The translations under genes and the position numbers were made by a program. Positions 1 through 11,556 of a stretch of 64,000 bases of DNA are shown here, in pieces (positions within the stretch are counted from its first letter, which is position 1; the number at the start of each line of letters is the position of its first letter). Source of the DNA: Pelodera strongyloides (lineage: Eukaryota > Nematoda > Chromadorea > Rhabditida > Rhabditidae). The notes below the pieces were generated by a model that saw nothing but the letters and a program-made list of their open reading frames with translations, was not told the origin of the DNA and did no database searches. The stretch spans positions 1 to 64,000 of the forward strand of contig JAANDG010000411.1 of NCBI GenBank assembly GCA_036852015.1, written 5' to 3'.

Positions 1-455
1 CGTCTATGTATTACAGAAGAGCCATCGACTAATCGTCCGTCAATGCAAAGTCGACGTGAATTGACTCAATTAACTGCGCCATTAGACAAGGAGAACAGAA
101 GGCAGCAATTACATGAGCGAGCGCAGATTCAAGGTTATTTTAACTTAATACATGTTGAACTCTAGCAATTAGTTAATTTAACTTATGCTAATTTCTAGAG
201 TTTTTTGTATTAAAACGAATTACAGTTTGTGGAGATGGTCATTACATAGACGCGCATCTAGTATGTTTTGTCGAATGCAGTATTTGGGAGATATTGGAAG
301 CGCTACACTTTTTCTGTTTCTATTTATTTCTTTGCTGTTAGATGTCTGTGGCTTTTTTTAAATAAATAATTGTTTCAGATCGTCATGCTGAAAGGAAACA
401 ACGACTGACAGAAGTTCTATCAAAAGCTGTGAATAAAATCGATAAGCGGAAGTGA
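1..455 (+). CDS. C-terminal two exons of a coiled-coil protein (partial gene)
   Basis: An open exon runs from the window edge to 133, with codons starting at position 1, and ends one base into a codon before GTTATT. The next exon, 379-455, follows a TTTCAG acceptor, completes that codon as Asp and ends in TGA after about 25 codons. The joined tail is very charged, rich in Arg, Lys, Glu and Gln, with LHERAQIQ then RHAERKQRLTEVL and a terminal KIDKRK, as expected for a cytoplasmic coiled coil with a basic end. An acceptor-like TATTACAG at 9-16 may be the true start of the first exon. I do not recognise the family. The splice phase match makes the gene likely, but function is unknown. Confidence 0.6.
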
Positions 456-668
456 TTAGTGGACATTTAAAGCGGAGCGCCGGAGCGGCACGCGGCTTTG
501 TAGTGTTTGTTGGTTAAGTGCTTAATATGCATGCATCTTAGAGTTCTATATGGTGTTTTTCAGTCTTTCTTGAACTCTCGATCTCAGGGTTAGTTTCTGA
601 AATTCCCAAGTGTACTTGTCTTGCTGTGTCCTACTAGCTTATATTATGTTTTTGTTGAAACCGTTTAA

Positions 669-788
669 AGCGAAATACCGGCCGGTTTTTGAAACACATT
701 GCGGTGTATTGCAAATATGCAAATTTGAATAAGTACATAAGAATTCAGTTTTCCACGGTGCGTTTCAAAAAACGGCCGGTATTTCCCT
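669..788. mobile_element. TTAA inverted-repeat element, AGCGAAAT family (short copy)
   Basis: The left end reads AGCGAAATACCGGCCGG just after TTAA (665-668). The right end is its complement before TTAA (789-792). At about 120 bp it is an internally deleted copy of the roughly 165 bp element found over twenty times in the window. It has no coding capacity. Confidence 0.85.
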
Positions 789-874
789 TTAATAAATGAA
801 TTACTAACCATAATATCTACTAGATTCACATAATCACCGGCATAATAAGCAGAATTTCATTACTCACTGTGTGG

Positions 875-1340
875 CTTATTTAGAGATGTTACTGTAGAGC
901 TTGTTGTAATACTATGCAAAGTATGTACATTGTCCACGCTACAATTGTTTGATTGCTCAAATTATTTAATACCTCTAACCTCGCTGTGTTAGTGGTAGTT
1001 GTCAACACACATAAAATGATTGCCCATAATCTTGCCCTACTTGTTTGTCCTCTCATTTGTGCCCAGTGTATTGTGTAACTACTTTAAACTCGAGGGAAGG
1101 AAGCTGGATTTTATTTTATAAATACAAATTAGTTATACATATAAATATTAATGATAACCATAATATTAATAAATATTATGTTACCCACCCAACATTCGGG
1201 TCTAAGACGTGCCCGTGTGGGCTGTGCATTGCATGACCACAATTCAAAAAAATGCACAAACAATTTTGAATTTATTATATCTTTATTGAAAACTTATTTA
1301 GAGATGTTACTGTAGACTTATTTAGAGATGTTACTGTAGA
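875..1340. repeat. Short direct repeat, three copies (two in tandem)
   Basis: A 24-base unit beginning CTTATTTAGAGATG occurs at 875-898, 1293-1316 and 1317-1340, the last two directly adjacent. DNA between the copies shows no gene. Confidence 0.8.
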
Positions 1341-1646
1341 GGTCTTGTCTTCATTTAATCAATTCTTTCCGGTTATGCACACCTAGCTGGTATTGTGGTT
1401 TATAACCCCCCAGGCAGTTGTGGTGCTATGCGCCCACTGTGTGTTGCAGGCGAGCCGTATAAGTCGCTAGCAAGAACGAAATTTGGGTGTGGGTGGCGGT
1501 AGTGTAGTGGTTAGCATACTGGACCGGTAATCCAGAGGTCGTGGGTTCGACCCCCACTCGTCCAATACCCCAATTTTTCGTTCATGCAATCAAACTAAAC
1601 TTTGGCCTGACCAGCCTTGATAGGTCTTGTCTTCATTTAATCAATT
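1341..1646. repeat. 24 bp direct repeats bracketing the tRNA-like sequence
   Basis: GGTCTTGTCTTCATTTAATC plus AATT occurs at 1341-1364 and again at 1623-1646, about 260 bp apart, with the tRNA-like sequence between. This could be a target-site duplication of a tRNA-headed retroposon or a small segmental duplication. Confidence 0.75.
1493..1565 (+). tRNA. tRNA-like sequence, anticodon position GGT (Thr), possibly a pseudogene
   Basis: D arm (GTGT/GCAT pairing with a TAGTGGTTA loop), anticodon stem CTGGA/TCCAG and T arm GTGGG-TTCGACC-CCCAC all fold. The anticodon loop CCGGTAA puts GGT at positions 34-36, but position 33 is C where nearly all tRNAs have T. With the D arm as the ruler, only the five inner acceptor pairs form. 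GGT-anticodon Thr tRNAs are also rare in eukaryotes. It may be a tRNA pseudogene or the head of a SINE; the same 24 bp direct repeat lies on both sides (1341-1364 and 1623-1646). Confidence 0.42.
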
Positions 1647-4600
1647 TATTGAAAACAGTTCAATGTTTAGTAGGCCCAATCAAATCGCTTGGGAAGGAAG
1701 CTGCGAGAGAAATCTGGAAATAAAGGGATTTAGCTCTAATAAGTGTAAGTGGCCTTGACTTGTATGGGATCGTAGACAAAAGTTGACTAACTATACTTCG
1801 AGCTAGAAAAAGCTAGTTTGCAGAGGTTGTGATTTGGCATGCGCTGTGAGAAATTGCGTGCGAAATGCGTACTTGCATACTTTATGATGAAGGCCTTTAT
1901 TGCGCGGCAACATCGTGACGCGAAAATTACGCGCGGCAAATATATCTAAACGACTGCGCGAAGCGTGAACTTGTGATGTAGGACCAGATAAACGGTGCGC
2001 GGTAGATTCCCCCTTCCTTCGCCAGGTTCTGGCAAAAATATACGCGGCGAACTCAGAAGGTTTGACGAAGATCGAGAGATAGGCGAACGGCGACAGATAG
2101 CGAACCTTTTTCGCAGGTGTGCGGCGAGAGATAGGCGAACTTTTTTTCGCACAAATTCACAGTTCATGTTCATATTGCATACAGTAGTTAGTAAACGATT
2201 TTTTTTGGAAGTAACATGCAAAGCAAGAGTACTGAAAGTGACCTGCCATGAGAAACGCAGATAGGTTGGCTGAAGATGGGAAAGCGATAGGTAACCAAGC
2301 GGTCTAACGAATGAACTGACGGGTATGGTAGAGCATGTCTGAATGTGTATTGTAGGGATTAGATCTGAAATTAAAGCGATACGACAGCTGGTTTTGAAAC
2401 GTTTGGTGTATTCCCGCGTAGAGTATGCAGAAGACTGCGCGATTTTAGCCTGATAATCTTCAATTGCATTTCATGCAACATGCGAAATGTAGTTGTTCAG
2501 TATGTTTAACAAAAATAGGTTGTTATATTATGAAGCACTCTTGATATAATGGTCAAACCATAAAATCATGCAACTTATTATACCGTGTTCTTTTTTATTT
2601 GCAGAAACCGTAGTTCACATAAATAACGTACCAAAGCATACTTCACCGCAAACGTACAACATTTGACCGGAAGAACGAAGAAAACAACAGTTGTAGGCCG
2701 ATGATGTCACTGAAACAAACAGTAAATGTATTAAAGTGGTAAGACACGTGGTTTGCGAAAGATTGTGGGATTGTGAGAGATTTCTTTTTTTTAGGTGCCC
2801 AACAATTTGTGTTCCATTTATCTGCTGGAACATTTGCATCTGATGCGTGGAAATGCAGTTATCCAAAAAGCGGCTGTTCCATTGCATTAAACTCTGTCCA
2901 TTTTGTGTAAATACCAAACTTACCAATGAATACGACAATAAGTAATAGTAGATACCGTAGCAGCATGGTCGTAGAATAGAATCTAGAAATTTATAATTTC
3001 ATGAAAAAATTTTGTCCCAGGAAATAAGTCCATAGTCAAAACAAACAGAGCAGTCTATTAAAAATCACAGAAATTAGTGTGCAGAAATGAAAACACCAAT
3101 GAAAAGATCCTAAGCTGAAAAGAACTAAAGTTAGCGTCAAGGCGGTAAAACAGTCGTTTTTTGAAACGAATGCTGCACGCCGTATTCATGCATGTCTCCA
3201 TATAGTGTATGCGAAATAACTGTGCGACACTGAGTGGGTTTTCATCTAATTAGACCCATTTGCATACAAGATGTGGGATGTAGGTTTTCCCACATACATT
3301 TCAGAAACTGGGTGTTAACTGGTTGGGCAGTTAGAGAATTTACACTACTACGATATTCAGACTATACATGCATGGGAAACCAAAAACCCCGATTTCGCCC
3401 CGATCAAGTCCCTCAAAAAATCGGGCCGTGATCGGGGCGAAATCGGGTTTTTTTGAAACTAATCGGGCCAAATCGGAGTTTTCGCTTTCCTGTGGTCGTT
3501 CATAGAGTCTTTTACCACAGTTCAGAAACAAAGTTTTAATTAGCCTTGTTACAGTTTGCAGGGGTAATTGCATGGCCTAATTTGCATTCAAACGGCGAAC
3601 TGTTCCTATTTTAATTTTAGATACAAAACAATGTGGTGAATAATTTATATGCATCTTTGAAAATACATAAGAAGAGACGTTCATTTACATTTCTTTCGAA
3701 ATTAATTGTTTACAACATTGAATAATTGAATTTGAAGGAGTTTTCGGTTGCCACTGCCTACATACGGTTGGGGAAAAAACATAAAATTATAACGCAGGCG
3801 CTGCTGGAATTTTGCGTTGTCGCTGCGCAAAAAGAGATAGTCTGCGTGGGCGCCCCTCTCTAGGGTGTGCCACAAGTGCGCCAACTGGAATTACATGTTC
3901 GCGCACCCGTGACGCCCTTGCGGCTGTGACGGACCATCTTTCTTTGCGCGGCGATGGCGCGACGTAGCATAACTGTTCACCCACCAAAAAATGGATAACT
4001 TTTTGAACTAACTACCAATGTCTGACGAAAGTTCATAGATGAATGTTTTTGTTCTTTTTGGGCCATGCGTTGGACTATGTATGGAGGGGGCCCAAAGTAG
4101 TAATTATCTATTATCCTTTGAGGGTTTGAGGGAAAGTCATTACTCTTACCAAGAGGCGCACATACAAAGGCGTAGGATGGGGCACGTTTTGAGTAAATTA
4201 TATTATTTCTCGAAAGAAATACTTATAATTAGACTATACTCGTCGTATTTTTTGTTTTGTCAACATTGTATGTGTTAGTGAAGTCAGAACTTTGTGTTTT
4301 GATGAGCTTCAACTGAATAACGTTTAATTTGAGTACCATCTCCCATTCAAACCATAGCTCTTCAGTGTGAAGAAACCAAAAAAATTAACGAAGAACACAC
4401 GCCAACAATGCTTGTGACAATACAAGTCAGGATACAACTTATAGAAGTTAAATTAAATAAATATGAAAATAACACAAATAAAATTACCCGTAATATATAA
4501 GTAGACAATAGGTAAAGCAGTAAAGATATGTGCACGAGAGTATCACAAGCCACAAAGTGAACGAAACAGAAAAAAACTTTTTTTTTTTGCCTCGTAAATT

Positions 4601-5185
4601 CAAACGTCCCGTGGACAAAGATTTGGCTTAGCTTTGTCCGCACGACTCGAATCCCATACTGAAGGAGTTTTTTGGAGTGGTTTGAAATTGTTTTTCTTCT
4701 CATGAAAGTTTTTGTTTATTATTATTTTCACTTTCCTCACCTTCAAAACATAAGCTTTTTTTTGAGCCCAACATGAAAAACCGGCTTGACATTCCCTTTA
4801 ACACAAATTGTTAAATACAACAGTAAAATATTCTTACAACGATAGGTTGATGGTCGAATAGTAATTCAAGAGATATACATGGAATTCCGTGCTATACATA
4901 ACTAACTGGTTTACGTGGGCCTGAGCCTCAAATAAATATTAAGCCCTGTAATTTGGCACAAAGATGTGCGCGATAGCACCGTGGGAATACTCAAACGCCT
5001 GATTGTAGCTTATAACACTACCGCGTGCTATTTTGCCGACTCCGCACACGAAACGTCTGCACGCCGAAAAAATGTCAACGCCTGCACCCTTACAATTAGA
5101 ATTGTGAAATCCTTGTTTTGGCACAGTGCCAGTTCCAGGCTTCCAGGGACATCATAACGTTGGGACGCTCGTTAATTATCCATAA
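1647..5185. other. Intergenic DNA, no gene seen
   Basis: No exon chain with matching splice phases was found. The stretch holds a GC-richer patch with a repeated AGATAGGCGAAC motif (about 2060-2160), degenerate halves of inverted-repeat elements near 2375, 2735 and 3150, and a hairpin at 3387-3449. GC-rich, uncoded DNA lies at 3780-3970. The 113-codon open frame at 4362-4703 on the minus strand has no splice context or recognisable domain. Confidence 0.5.
3387..3449. repeat. Perfect-arm hairpin
   Basis: CCCCGATTTCGCCCCGATCA is followed about 22 bases later by its reverse complement. A third partial repeat of ATCGGGCCAAATCGG follows. It could form a stable stem in DNA or RNA. No gene is adjacent. 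Confidence 0.7.
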
Positions 5186-8100
5186 TTATCCTCCAAATAT
5201 CATCACCACTCCGATAAGTGCAAATCCAGCACTGGTGAAGCACCATTGAAGGATGTTCGCCTTGTCGGCTTCTTTTTCTGGACCCAGCAACTGAAAAAAT
5301 ATTATTTTGAGAAAAATGTAAAAAAAAATTAGTCTTGACTTATGAACCGTCTACTATATGCATCATAGTTTATGTTTAGTTGGAAAATGTCAATGGTTTT
5401 GGTTCTGGGTTATTGGTACAGTAGTATCTACAACAAGCTTTCCCCTCTTGCCCAGTGACAAACTTGCGGCTTCGGGCTGGCTAATCCATACATGGCAAAT
5501 TCGGGCTAGTGACGACCGCAAGCGCGAATTTTCGCGAGTCGCGTCCTATTGGTTACGCGAAAACGCGCACTAATGTGGAGACAGCATCGACAGCCAAGGT
5601 AACTTCCGCTCCAAGCCAATAATATGCAATTTCGCATAGTAGTCGTGTAAAACCGGACGCTGACTGGACGAAGAATTGGTGGTTGAGAGAAAGGTGTACT
5701 GTTCCAGTATGCGCACATGTGGCGCACGTGCCGCACCATCTAAGAAATACGCCGCAAGTGCACCGTGTTTTCGCCGCTCGCACTTTTTCCAAATTAGCAG
5801 CTGTGAGTTTTATCAGCGAACATGTAAATACCTCAAAGAAAGTGACGTAGAGAAAAGTGCCCAACGAGAAACTGCTGAGCACGGTCATCACAATATTTTT
5901 GGCGTTTTCTTGAATTTTGGAATCCTGAAAAGGAATCGTGTTACCTACTTAATTATCTAAACCAGTATGCAAACAATAAATCCATAATAGTATAAAGTAG
6001 TTGCCTGAATTACAATGTACATTTCTATGTATTAACTGTGCTGTTTGCGCCAGAGCGCGCAGTATGCCACACCATTTAGATATAATATGTGGCAATGCAT
6101 TTGTTCCGCTTTAAATCAGTCTCAAGATGAAAGACAAATTATGCTAATTGCTCTTAATTAGCATACCTTGACAATCATTCCAATTGCTCCCCCAAGAGGT
6201 GCGGTAAGTGCAGTAATTGTAATCAATAAAACAATTAGGAAGGTTCTTGAATGATGAGCTCTGACAAGTCGAATACCAATGGAGAAGAAGACTACTGCCT
6301 ATAAAGAATATAACCAATAATTAATAATAATATATATATTACTGTGTAAGATAGCGCACATGCATAAAGTTATTGCTTTCCTAGATATCGACAAAGGTTC
6401 AGGTCAGCGAAAAACGTTATTATAAACGTTATTATAAGGAGTTGTTCCTGGCTTACCTTATGTATCATGATACCCACGAACAGTGATGTTATCGAGATGG
6501 CATCGCTCTAAAATATCAGAAACTTAAGTAATTACAATCGTTTCGTGGTGTTGCTCATGCTGAAATGTAGTAAAAACACCACATATCAAGTAAACTTTTC
6601 TCAAGTGAAAAATGTTGCATTGAACTCCGCACGACCTGCGTTTTTTTTCGCCCAAAAAATATTCGCGCTTGCCGTCGTCTCTAGCGCCGTCGGGCGCGGG
6701 TAAGATAGCTGGCCGTCGTAAGTTTGCCACGTAGGTAAGGAAAGGAGAACAAGCTGCTTTTAGAGTTCTACTGTACCATAAGCGCAGAACGAGTAAGAAA
6801 TTATATCGTAGCGGGAAGAAATAAGGAGAAAGAGCGATTACTATAGAGAGACAGAAGCGAAGGATGTGTCAGAAAGAAATATCGAAATAAAATAACGGAA
6901 TAAAGAAGAGCGATGAGAGTGGTAGACGAGAAAATAACGAGATCATAAAAAGGGAGGAAGAGAGAGAGAGAGAGAGAGAGAGTTAAAGATGAGTAGACAA
7001 AGATAGGGAGGGAGAGAGGAGGGAGAGAGGCGAGCAGAGAGAGAAAGAGAAAGAGAGATCAAGCTAACCTGAACTCCGAATGCAAATCCCTCAAGCGAAC
7101 AATGACAAATGAAGGCCGATATGAAAGTGATCGAGCGAATTACGGGCGTCTCGTGGTGTTGTTCATGCTGAATTTGTTTTTGTTATGTTTGTCATAGCTA
7201 TTTTATGCTTCAAACCATACTAGTTTACTGGTGGTTAAAGGCTTAGTCCCCAAAAATGTTTACATGGACGCCCAAGAGTCGCTTGATCTCGGCCGATTTG
7301 ATCCAATAGATTAAAAGTATTGTTAACATTGAATCAATAACGCATACCATTTGGGAGATGACAGTGCCTTTTCGCTCCCGTAGAATATTGCCGTCGGAAG
7401 ATGAACAACTGTAAATATATTGAGTATCATGGTATTATTTCTAGAGTTATTGATTTTTGGAGACGTTCCCCCTGTAGAGTTTTTTTTACAGTCATGCATA
7501 ATAGTACAATTAGCCGGACTACGTATGTCTCTGTGGATGTAAGGAAACATCGAAAAAAGGTCGACAGAATCGTACGAATGTGACGAGATAATAGTTCAAA
7601 ATACGTAAAACTCCCATGTGAAGGTACGGTTGCAACATTTCACAATATCTATTGGTAAACTACTACGGTACCTCTGTGCTATTTAAGAATCCAACTTACT
7701 CGCTCTCTCGTCTTTCCTTCGTCTGCTCGGTATTTCCGTGACTATGTCCGTGCGGTCCGAACTTATAACAGTTTAATGTGAATTCTTCAATTAACCATAC
7801 AAGAAGGATTCCCGAACCAGCAAGAAGAGGCACCACTGGGTAATCAGGAGGGTTGCCCATTGTTTTCTTTACGGACTCCCATGATTCCCTGAAATATTTA
7901 GTTTTCCTTTGACAGCAATTCGCGCAGTACATGTGCCGCTGTGTGCGAACACGTCGCCGGGCCGCCGCCGCGCACAAGAATGTGTGCGAGTATGTTGCCG
8001 TACACTAGAACTTGTGCGAGGACATCATGGTTTACGCATGGGAGAGCCTGCGGTGTCGGAAAAGGTATGCGAATGCGTCGCTACATGCGAAAAAGTGTGC

Positions 8101-9109
8101 GTTCAGTGCAAGCCTACTCGCCCCTTTAATTTCATGAATATCGTCAGGGTGTCACCTAAAGTAGCGAAGTAGCACATAAAGAAGTTCAGATAACGTACAG
8201 TGTATCTGGAAGTACATCCAAAAGGCAGACGCCCAAAAATACGCCTCCGGAAAAGCATGTTGTCAGAGAAATGAACAATTGTCCACGGGAACGGAAATTC
8301 TCTTGCGAAGATAGGGAGTGGAAGCTTTTGTAGACCTGATGAAGGGATTCTTATACACGAGCATAAATCCATTTTAAACACACATCATGCAATTATAATG
8401 GCTCAAAATGTATTCAAGCGAAATACCTGCCGGTTTTTTTGAAACGCATCGTGGACAACTGAATTCTTACGAATTTATGCCAATTTGGTCGAATTTAGCT
8501 CGATTTCTTTTATTCTAATTTACGTTCATTTGCATAAGCCATAAGCTGCAGAAATAAGAAAGCTGGTGTACTCGATGTGTTTCAAAATCCGGCCATTATT
8601 TCGCTTTAATGTCTGTAATGTCAATAAAAATATTTATCATGTTACATCTCTATATATTAATATGTACGTGCTCAACACACATGTTATTAACATGTCCAAG
8701 CATTATAACATTTTGAATCATTATAATTATGGATTTATGCATAAAATATTAAATTTCATGTAATAGTAATGATTCAAAAAAATCTTGGGCATGGCTTCTT
8801 AAAACGAAACACCAGCCGGTTTTTGAAACGCATCGTGGACAACTGAAATCTTGCGTTTTTATGCAAATTTGCTCGAATTTAGCTCGATTTTTTTATTCTA
8901 ATTTATGCTCAAGAATGCTGTTGTACTCGTTGTGTGTCAAAAACCGGCCCATATTTCGCTTTAAGTTTATGTTAGTATTTTCTAAACTGTACATTTCAAT
9001 ATCTAAAAATGAATGAACTGCAGCCCACCTTGATTGGTAGAACTCCACATACTATCGATAGAACAGTCATCGCGGCGAGAAGAATAATTTTTAAAACGTC
9101 GAGATCCAT
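5186..9109 (-). CDS. ZIP family (SLC39) zinc/iron transporter, nine exons, 315 aa
   Basis: ZIP transporters move Zn2+ (some Fe2+) into the cytosol across the plasma or organelle membrane. Exons, all phase-consistent: 9109-9029, 8335-8199, 7888-7700, 7408-7348, 7167-7069, 6507-6457, 6298-6167, 5924-5832, 5290-5186, ending in TAA. Residues 1-27 form TM1, ending VLPIK. CFSGGVFLGVCLLDVLPD follows in TM2 and GILLVWLIEEF in TM3. A His-rich loop with HGHSHG lies near 119-124. TM4 has HCSLEG (His178, Glu182), a variant of the family HSxxEG metal site with Cys for Ser. TM5 ends in His-Lys (205-206), TM6 has TAPLGGAIG, and TM7 has LGTFLYVTFFE. Length suits the ZIP1/2/3 subfamily. The ATG at 9107-9109 is the only one with a suitable TM1. 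An inverted-repeat element begins 19 bp upstream of the start codon, so the promoter lies in or beyond it. Confidence 0.93.
6524..6559 (-). pseudogene. Truncated duplicate of ZIP exon 5 inside its own intron
   Basis: After a good acceptor (TTTCAG) the minus strand reads HEQHHET as in real exon 5 (7167-7069), then diverges and stops at TAA after 11 codons. The similarity covers the acceptor and about 25 exon bases. It lies between exons 5 and 6. It is either a decayed exon duplication or a poison/alternative last exon that would cut the transporter before TM5. Confidence 0.6.
6959..7058. repeat. GA-rich low-complexity tract in a ZIP intron
   Basis: Runs of GAGA and GGAGAGAGG sit just downstream of the exon 5 donor (7068) on the minus strand. 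No other feature. Confidence 0.8.
8417..8605. mobile_element. Inverted-repeat element, AGCGAAAT family, in ZIP intron 1
   Basis: The left end AGCGAAATACC follows TTCA (a mutated TTAA). The right end TTTCGCT precedes TTAA. It lies between ZIP exons 1 and 2. Confidence 0.8.
8803..8960. mobile_element. Inverted-repeat element, AGCGAAAT family, second copy in ZIP intron 1
   Basis: It starts AACGAAACACC after TTAA (8799-8802) and ends TTTCGCT before TTAA (8961-8964). Internal sequence matches the copy at 8417-8605, about 200 bp away. Confidence 0.85.
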
Positions 9110-9127
9110 TTTTAGTTTCTTTCTTAA

Positions 9128-9554
9128 AGGATCGCAGTCACTACAAAATCATCATTTTGCTTCGAGTTTACTTGTATTTAGTAAAGAACAAAGAAAAATA
9201 CTTTACCAAAACCTAATAATTTGAATTCCAACTCAGGGAGTGAACAAGTAGAAAAGTAGTTCTACTTAACTACCGCGGGATTGTGAAACGTGTAGTGATA
9301 TGCCTGCAGACCCTTGCACTATATGTAAAGATATAATATGCAGATATTTGCCGAAATAATTTGCATACACCCGATCGGAAAGCAGTGAACACGTTTCGTG
9401 ATCCTGCGGTAGTTAAGTAGAACTACTTTTCTACTTGTTCACTCCCTGAGTTGGAATTCAAATTATTCGGTTTTGGTAAAGTATTTGTCTCTATTCTTTA
9501 CTAAATACAAGTAAACTCGAAGAAAAATGATGATTTTGTAGTGACTGCGATCCT
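9128..9554. mobile_element. 427 bp TTAA element, AGGATCGC family, at the ZIP 5' end
   Basis: Perfect TTAA on both sides (9124-9127, 9555-9558). Ends start AGGATCGCAGTCACTACAAA and are inverted for about 110 bp with a few mismatches, followed by a second inverted pair around GTAGAAAAGTAGTTCTAC. It begins 19 bp before the ZIP start codon. A relative is at 19112-19514. It has no coding region. Confidence 0.85.
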
Positions 9555-9646
9555 TTAAAAACTGAAAAACTTTTTTTGTGAGGCGTCTTTAATAAAATTC
9601 CCAAAAAAAAATACGTTTCACCGGGTCCATATAACCCCCGGATTAA

Positions 9647-10119
9647 AGGGATGGGCTCACTACAAAATCACCTTGTTTTTATGCTTTAGTTTGATTGTAC
9701 AAAGGTAAAATTAAACAAAGAGCATAAAAAAAGTTTCTTGAATTACTCCCTAGGGAAGATATTAGGTAAAAAGGGTGAGTATTGATCTTTCTTCCGATAA
9801 CGTGAGTAAACAAGATAAATTACGGAAGCTAAGAGATATGGCTGAAACACACTGTTTTGAACAAAATAAACTGTAGTTTTCATCGTTTATTTTACTTAAA
9901 ACAATGAAAAACAGTGTGTTTCAGCCATATCTCTTAGCTTCCCTAGTTTATCTTGTTTACTCACGTTATCGGAAGAAAGATCAATACTCACCCTTTTTAC
10001 CTAATATCTTCCCTAGGGAGTAATTCAAGAAACTTTTTTTATGCTCTTTGTTTAATTTTACCTTTGTACAATCAAACTAAAGCATAAAAACAAGGTGATT
10101 TTGTAGTGAGCCCATCCCT
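9647..10119. mobile_element. 473 bp TTAA element, AGGGATGGG family
   Basis: It is bounded by TTAA (9643-9646 and 10120-10123), with long near-perfect inverted arms starting AGGGATGGGCTCACTAC that leave only a short centre. A second copy is at 59114-59563. It sits exactly between two homologous stretches of ZIP 5' sequence. Confidence 0.88.
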
Positions 10120-10124
10120 TTAAG

Positions 10125-10300
10125 ACGTCCTAACTATTGCAAGAACAGCCATCGTTGCGAGGAGAGTTAGCAGAGGAGAGTTAAGGAGAGGAGAGTTAGG
10201 AGAGAGTTGCGAGGAGAAAACTTTTTTTGTGAAGTCCGTATTAAACTTTCAAAAAAAAATACGTTTCAACGGGTTCATATAACCCATGGATTAAGATGCG
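10125..10300 (-). pseudogene. Broken duplicate of the ZIP first exon and 5' flank
   Basis: On the minus strand 10170-10125 reads LLATMAVLAIV, close to exon 1 LLAAMTVLSIV, but then diverges without PIK and donor. Beyond GAGAGTTA repeats, 10215-10297 matches 9568-9646 upstream of the real gene (shared AACTTTTTTTGTGA and AAATACGTTTCA stretches). This is a decayed tandem duplication of the gene start, split from the original by the element at 9647-10119. Confidence 0.6.
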
Positions 10301-11407
10301 CTAACGTTATGTGCTATTCCGCGCTCAGATATACTATTCATGTCGTTATCAAAACTGTAAACATGTCTTATAAAAGTGCTTTTCTCATCAAACCTCATAT
10401 ACGTAAACTGCTCGGGTAAAGTTACCGTGGTAGCGATAATGCACTGTCTCACTAAGGCTATCTATAACCAGCCGTAGCCCATTTTGGCCTACTGATCAGT
10501 AAACAAATACTTATTGAACAAGCTCCCCATGCTAGTTCATTAACACAGTTATTTTATTATTTTTTTTTACAATGAGTAATAATGTGTGGGTTTAAAAATG
10601 TTTGTTTATTACTTAAACCAATCATTATTTATAGCTTACTATATGATACTAAAGCCAATAAAACACTAAATAACAATCTTTATTGAGGTTACATTTGTTT
10701 ATTTACAGCTAATTAATACAAACAGAAATTTACCCAAGAAGGCCATAAAGGTAAAAAGGTAAGCAAATAGTAGGCCTATGCCTGCTTTTTCTCTAACAAA
10801 CGTTTTTCGTTCTAGCCTTTATCAAAGAATGCTAAATGTGTGATTTGATGGTTTAAGAGTTTAAGAAAGGTTAGATTAGGGAGAGAGAGAGAGAGAGACG
10901 AAGAGAGAGAGAGATGGAGGGAGGGAGAGCGAGTTAACCGGGAGTGAGTCTGCTTTCGGTGGTGGGAGGGCGAGCTATCACCCTACCAATGAACTCCTAC
11001 TATAAGGAGAACATTTTGTTTTTGTTTTGAAGAAAGGGAATATGGAGAGTGTGTATGTACTATTATCAGTAAAAAAACCTGTAAGCTACTTAAACCATAA
11101 ACCCTTGATCCTTAAACTACGGTATTTTTGTTTTCGCTTTCCTTTTTTTGAATCGGAAACCTATCATTCAAAAATCGCAAACAGCAATTACCAAAAGAAA
11201 TACGAAATGTTTCTGTGAACTATGAAAGCTTATCAGAAGGCAGTGATTTTATGAGCTGTCTGCATTGCGTTTATTTGGTTTTCCGTTTTTTTGTAGGCTA
11301 AATTAGTTTCGAGATAGTCTAGCGCTCCGAAAATTGTAGGTTCTATTTGCGTTCTAATTCTCGTAGAGTAAAAAAACATAAAGAATGAGAAGCAGAGTCA
11401 ATTTTAA

Positions 11408-11556
11408 AGCTGTGTCGCATGTGGTTTGCGTACTGTATGCCGTAGAACTGCGTATGTATTGCATGCAAGTTTGGTACCCTTCTCTGTCATCTTCCCCTGT
11501 GATACCAAGTAAGTTGTCCCATAATATATACTTTACAAACCACGTGGCATTCCGCT
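11408..11556. mobile_element. TTAA element, AGCGGTAT-related family
   Basis: It starts AGCTGTGTCGCATGTGGTTT after TTAA and ends CCACGTGGCATTCCGCT before TTAA. Ends share CACGTGG with copies at 48099-48256 and 49593-49738. Confidence 0.65.

Noticed and set aside
4362..4703. 113-codon minus-strand frame with hydrophobic C-terminal half
   Set aside because: No start or splice context and no family resemblance; low-complexity AT-rich translation.
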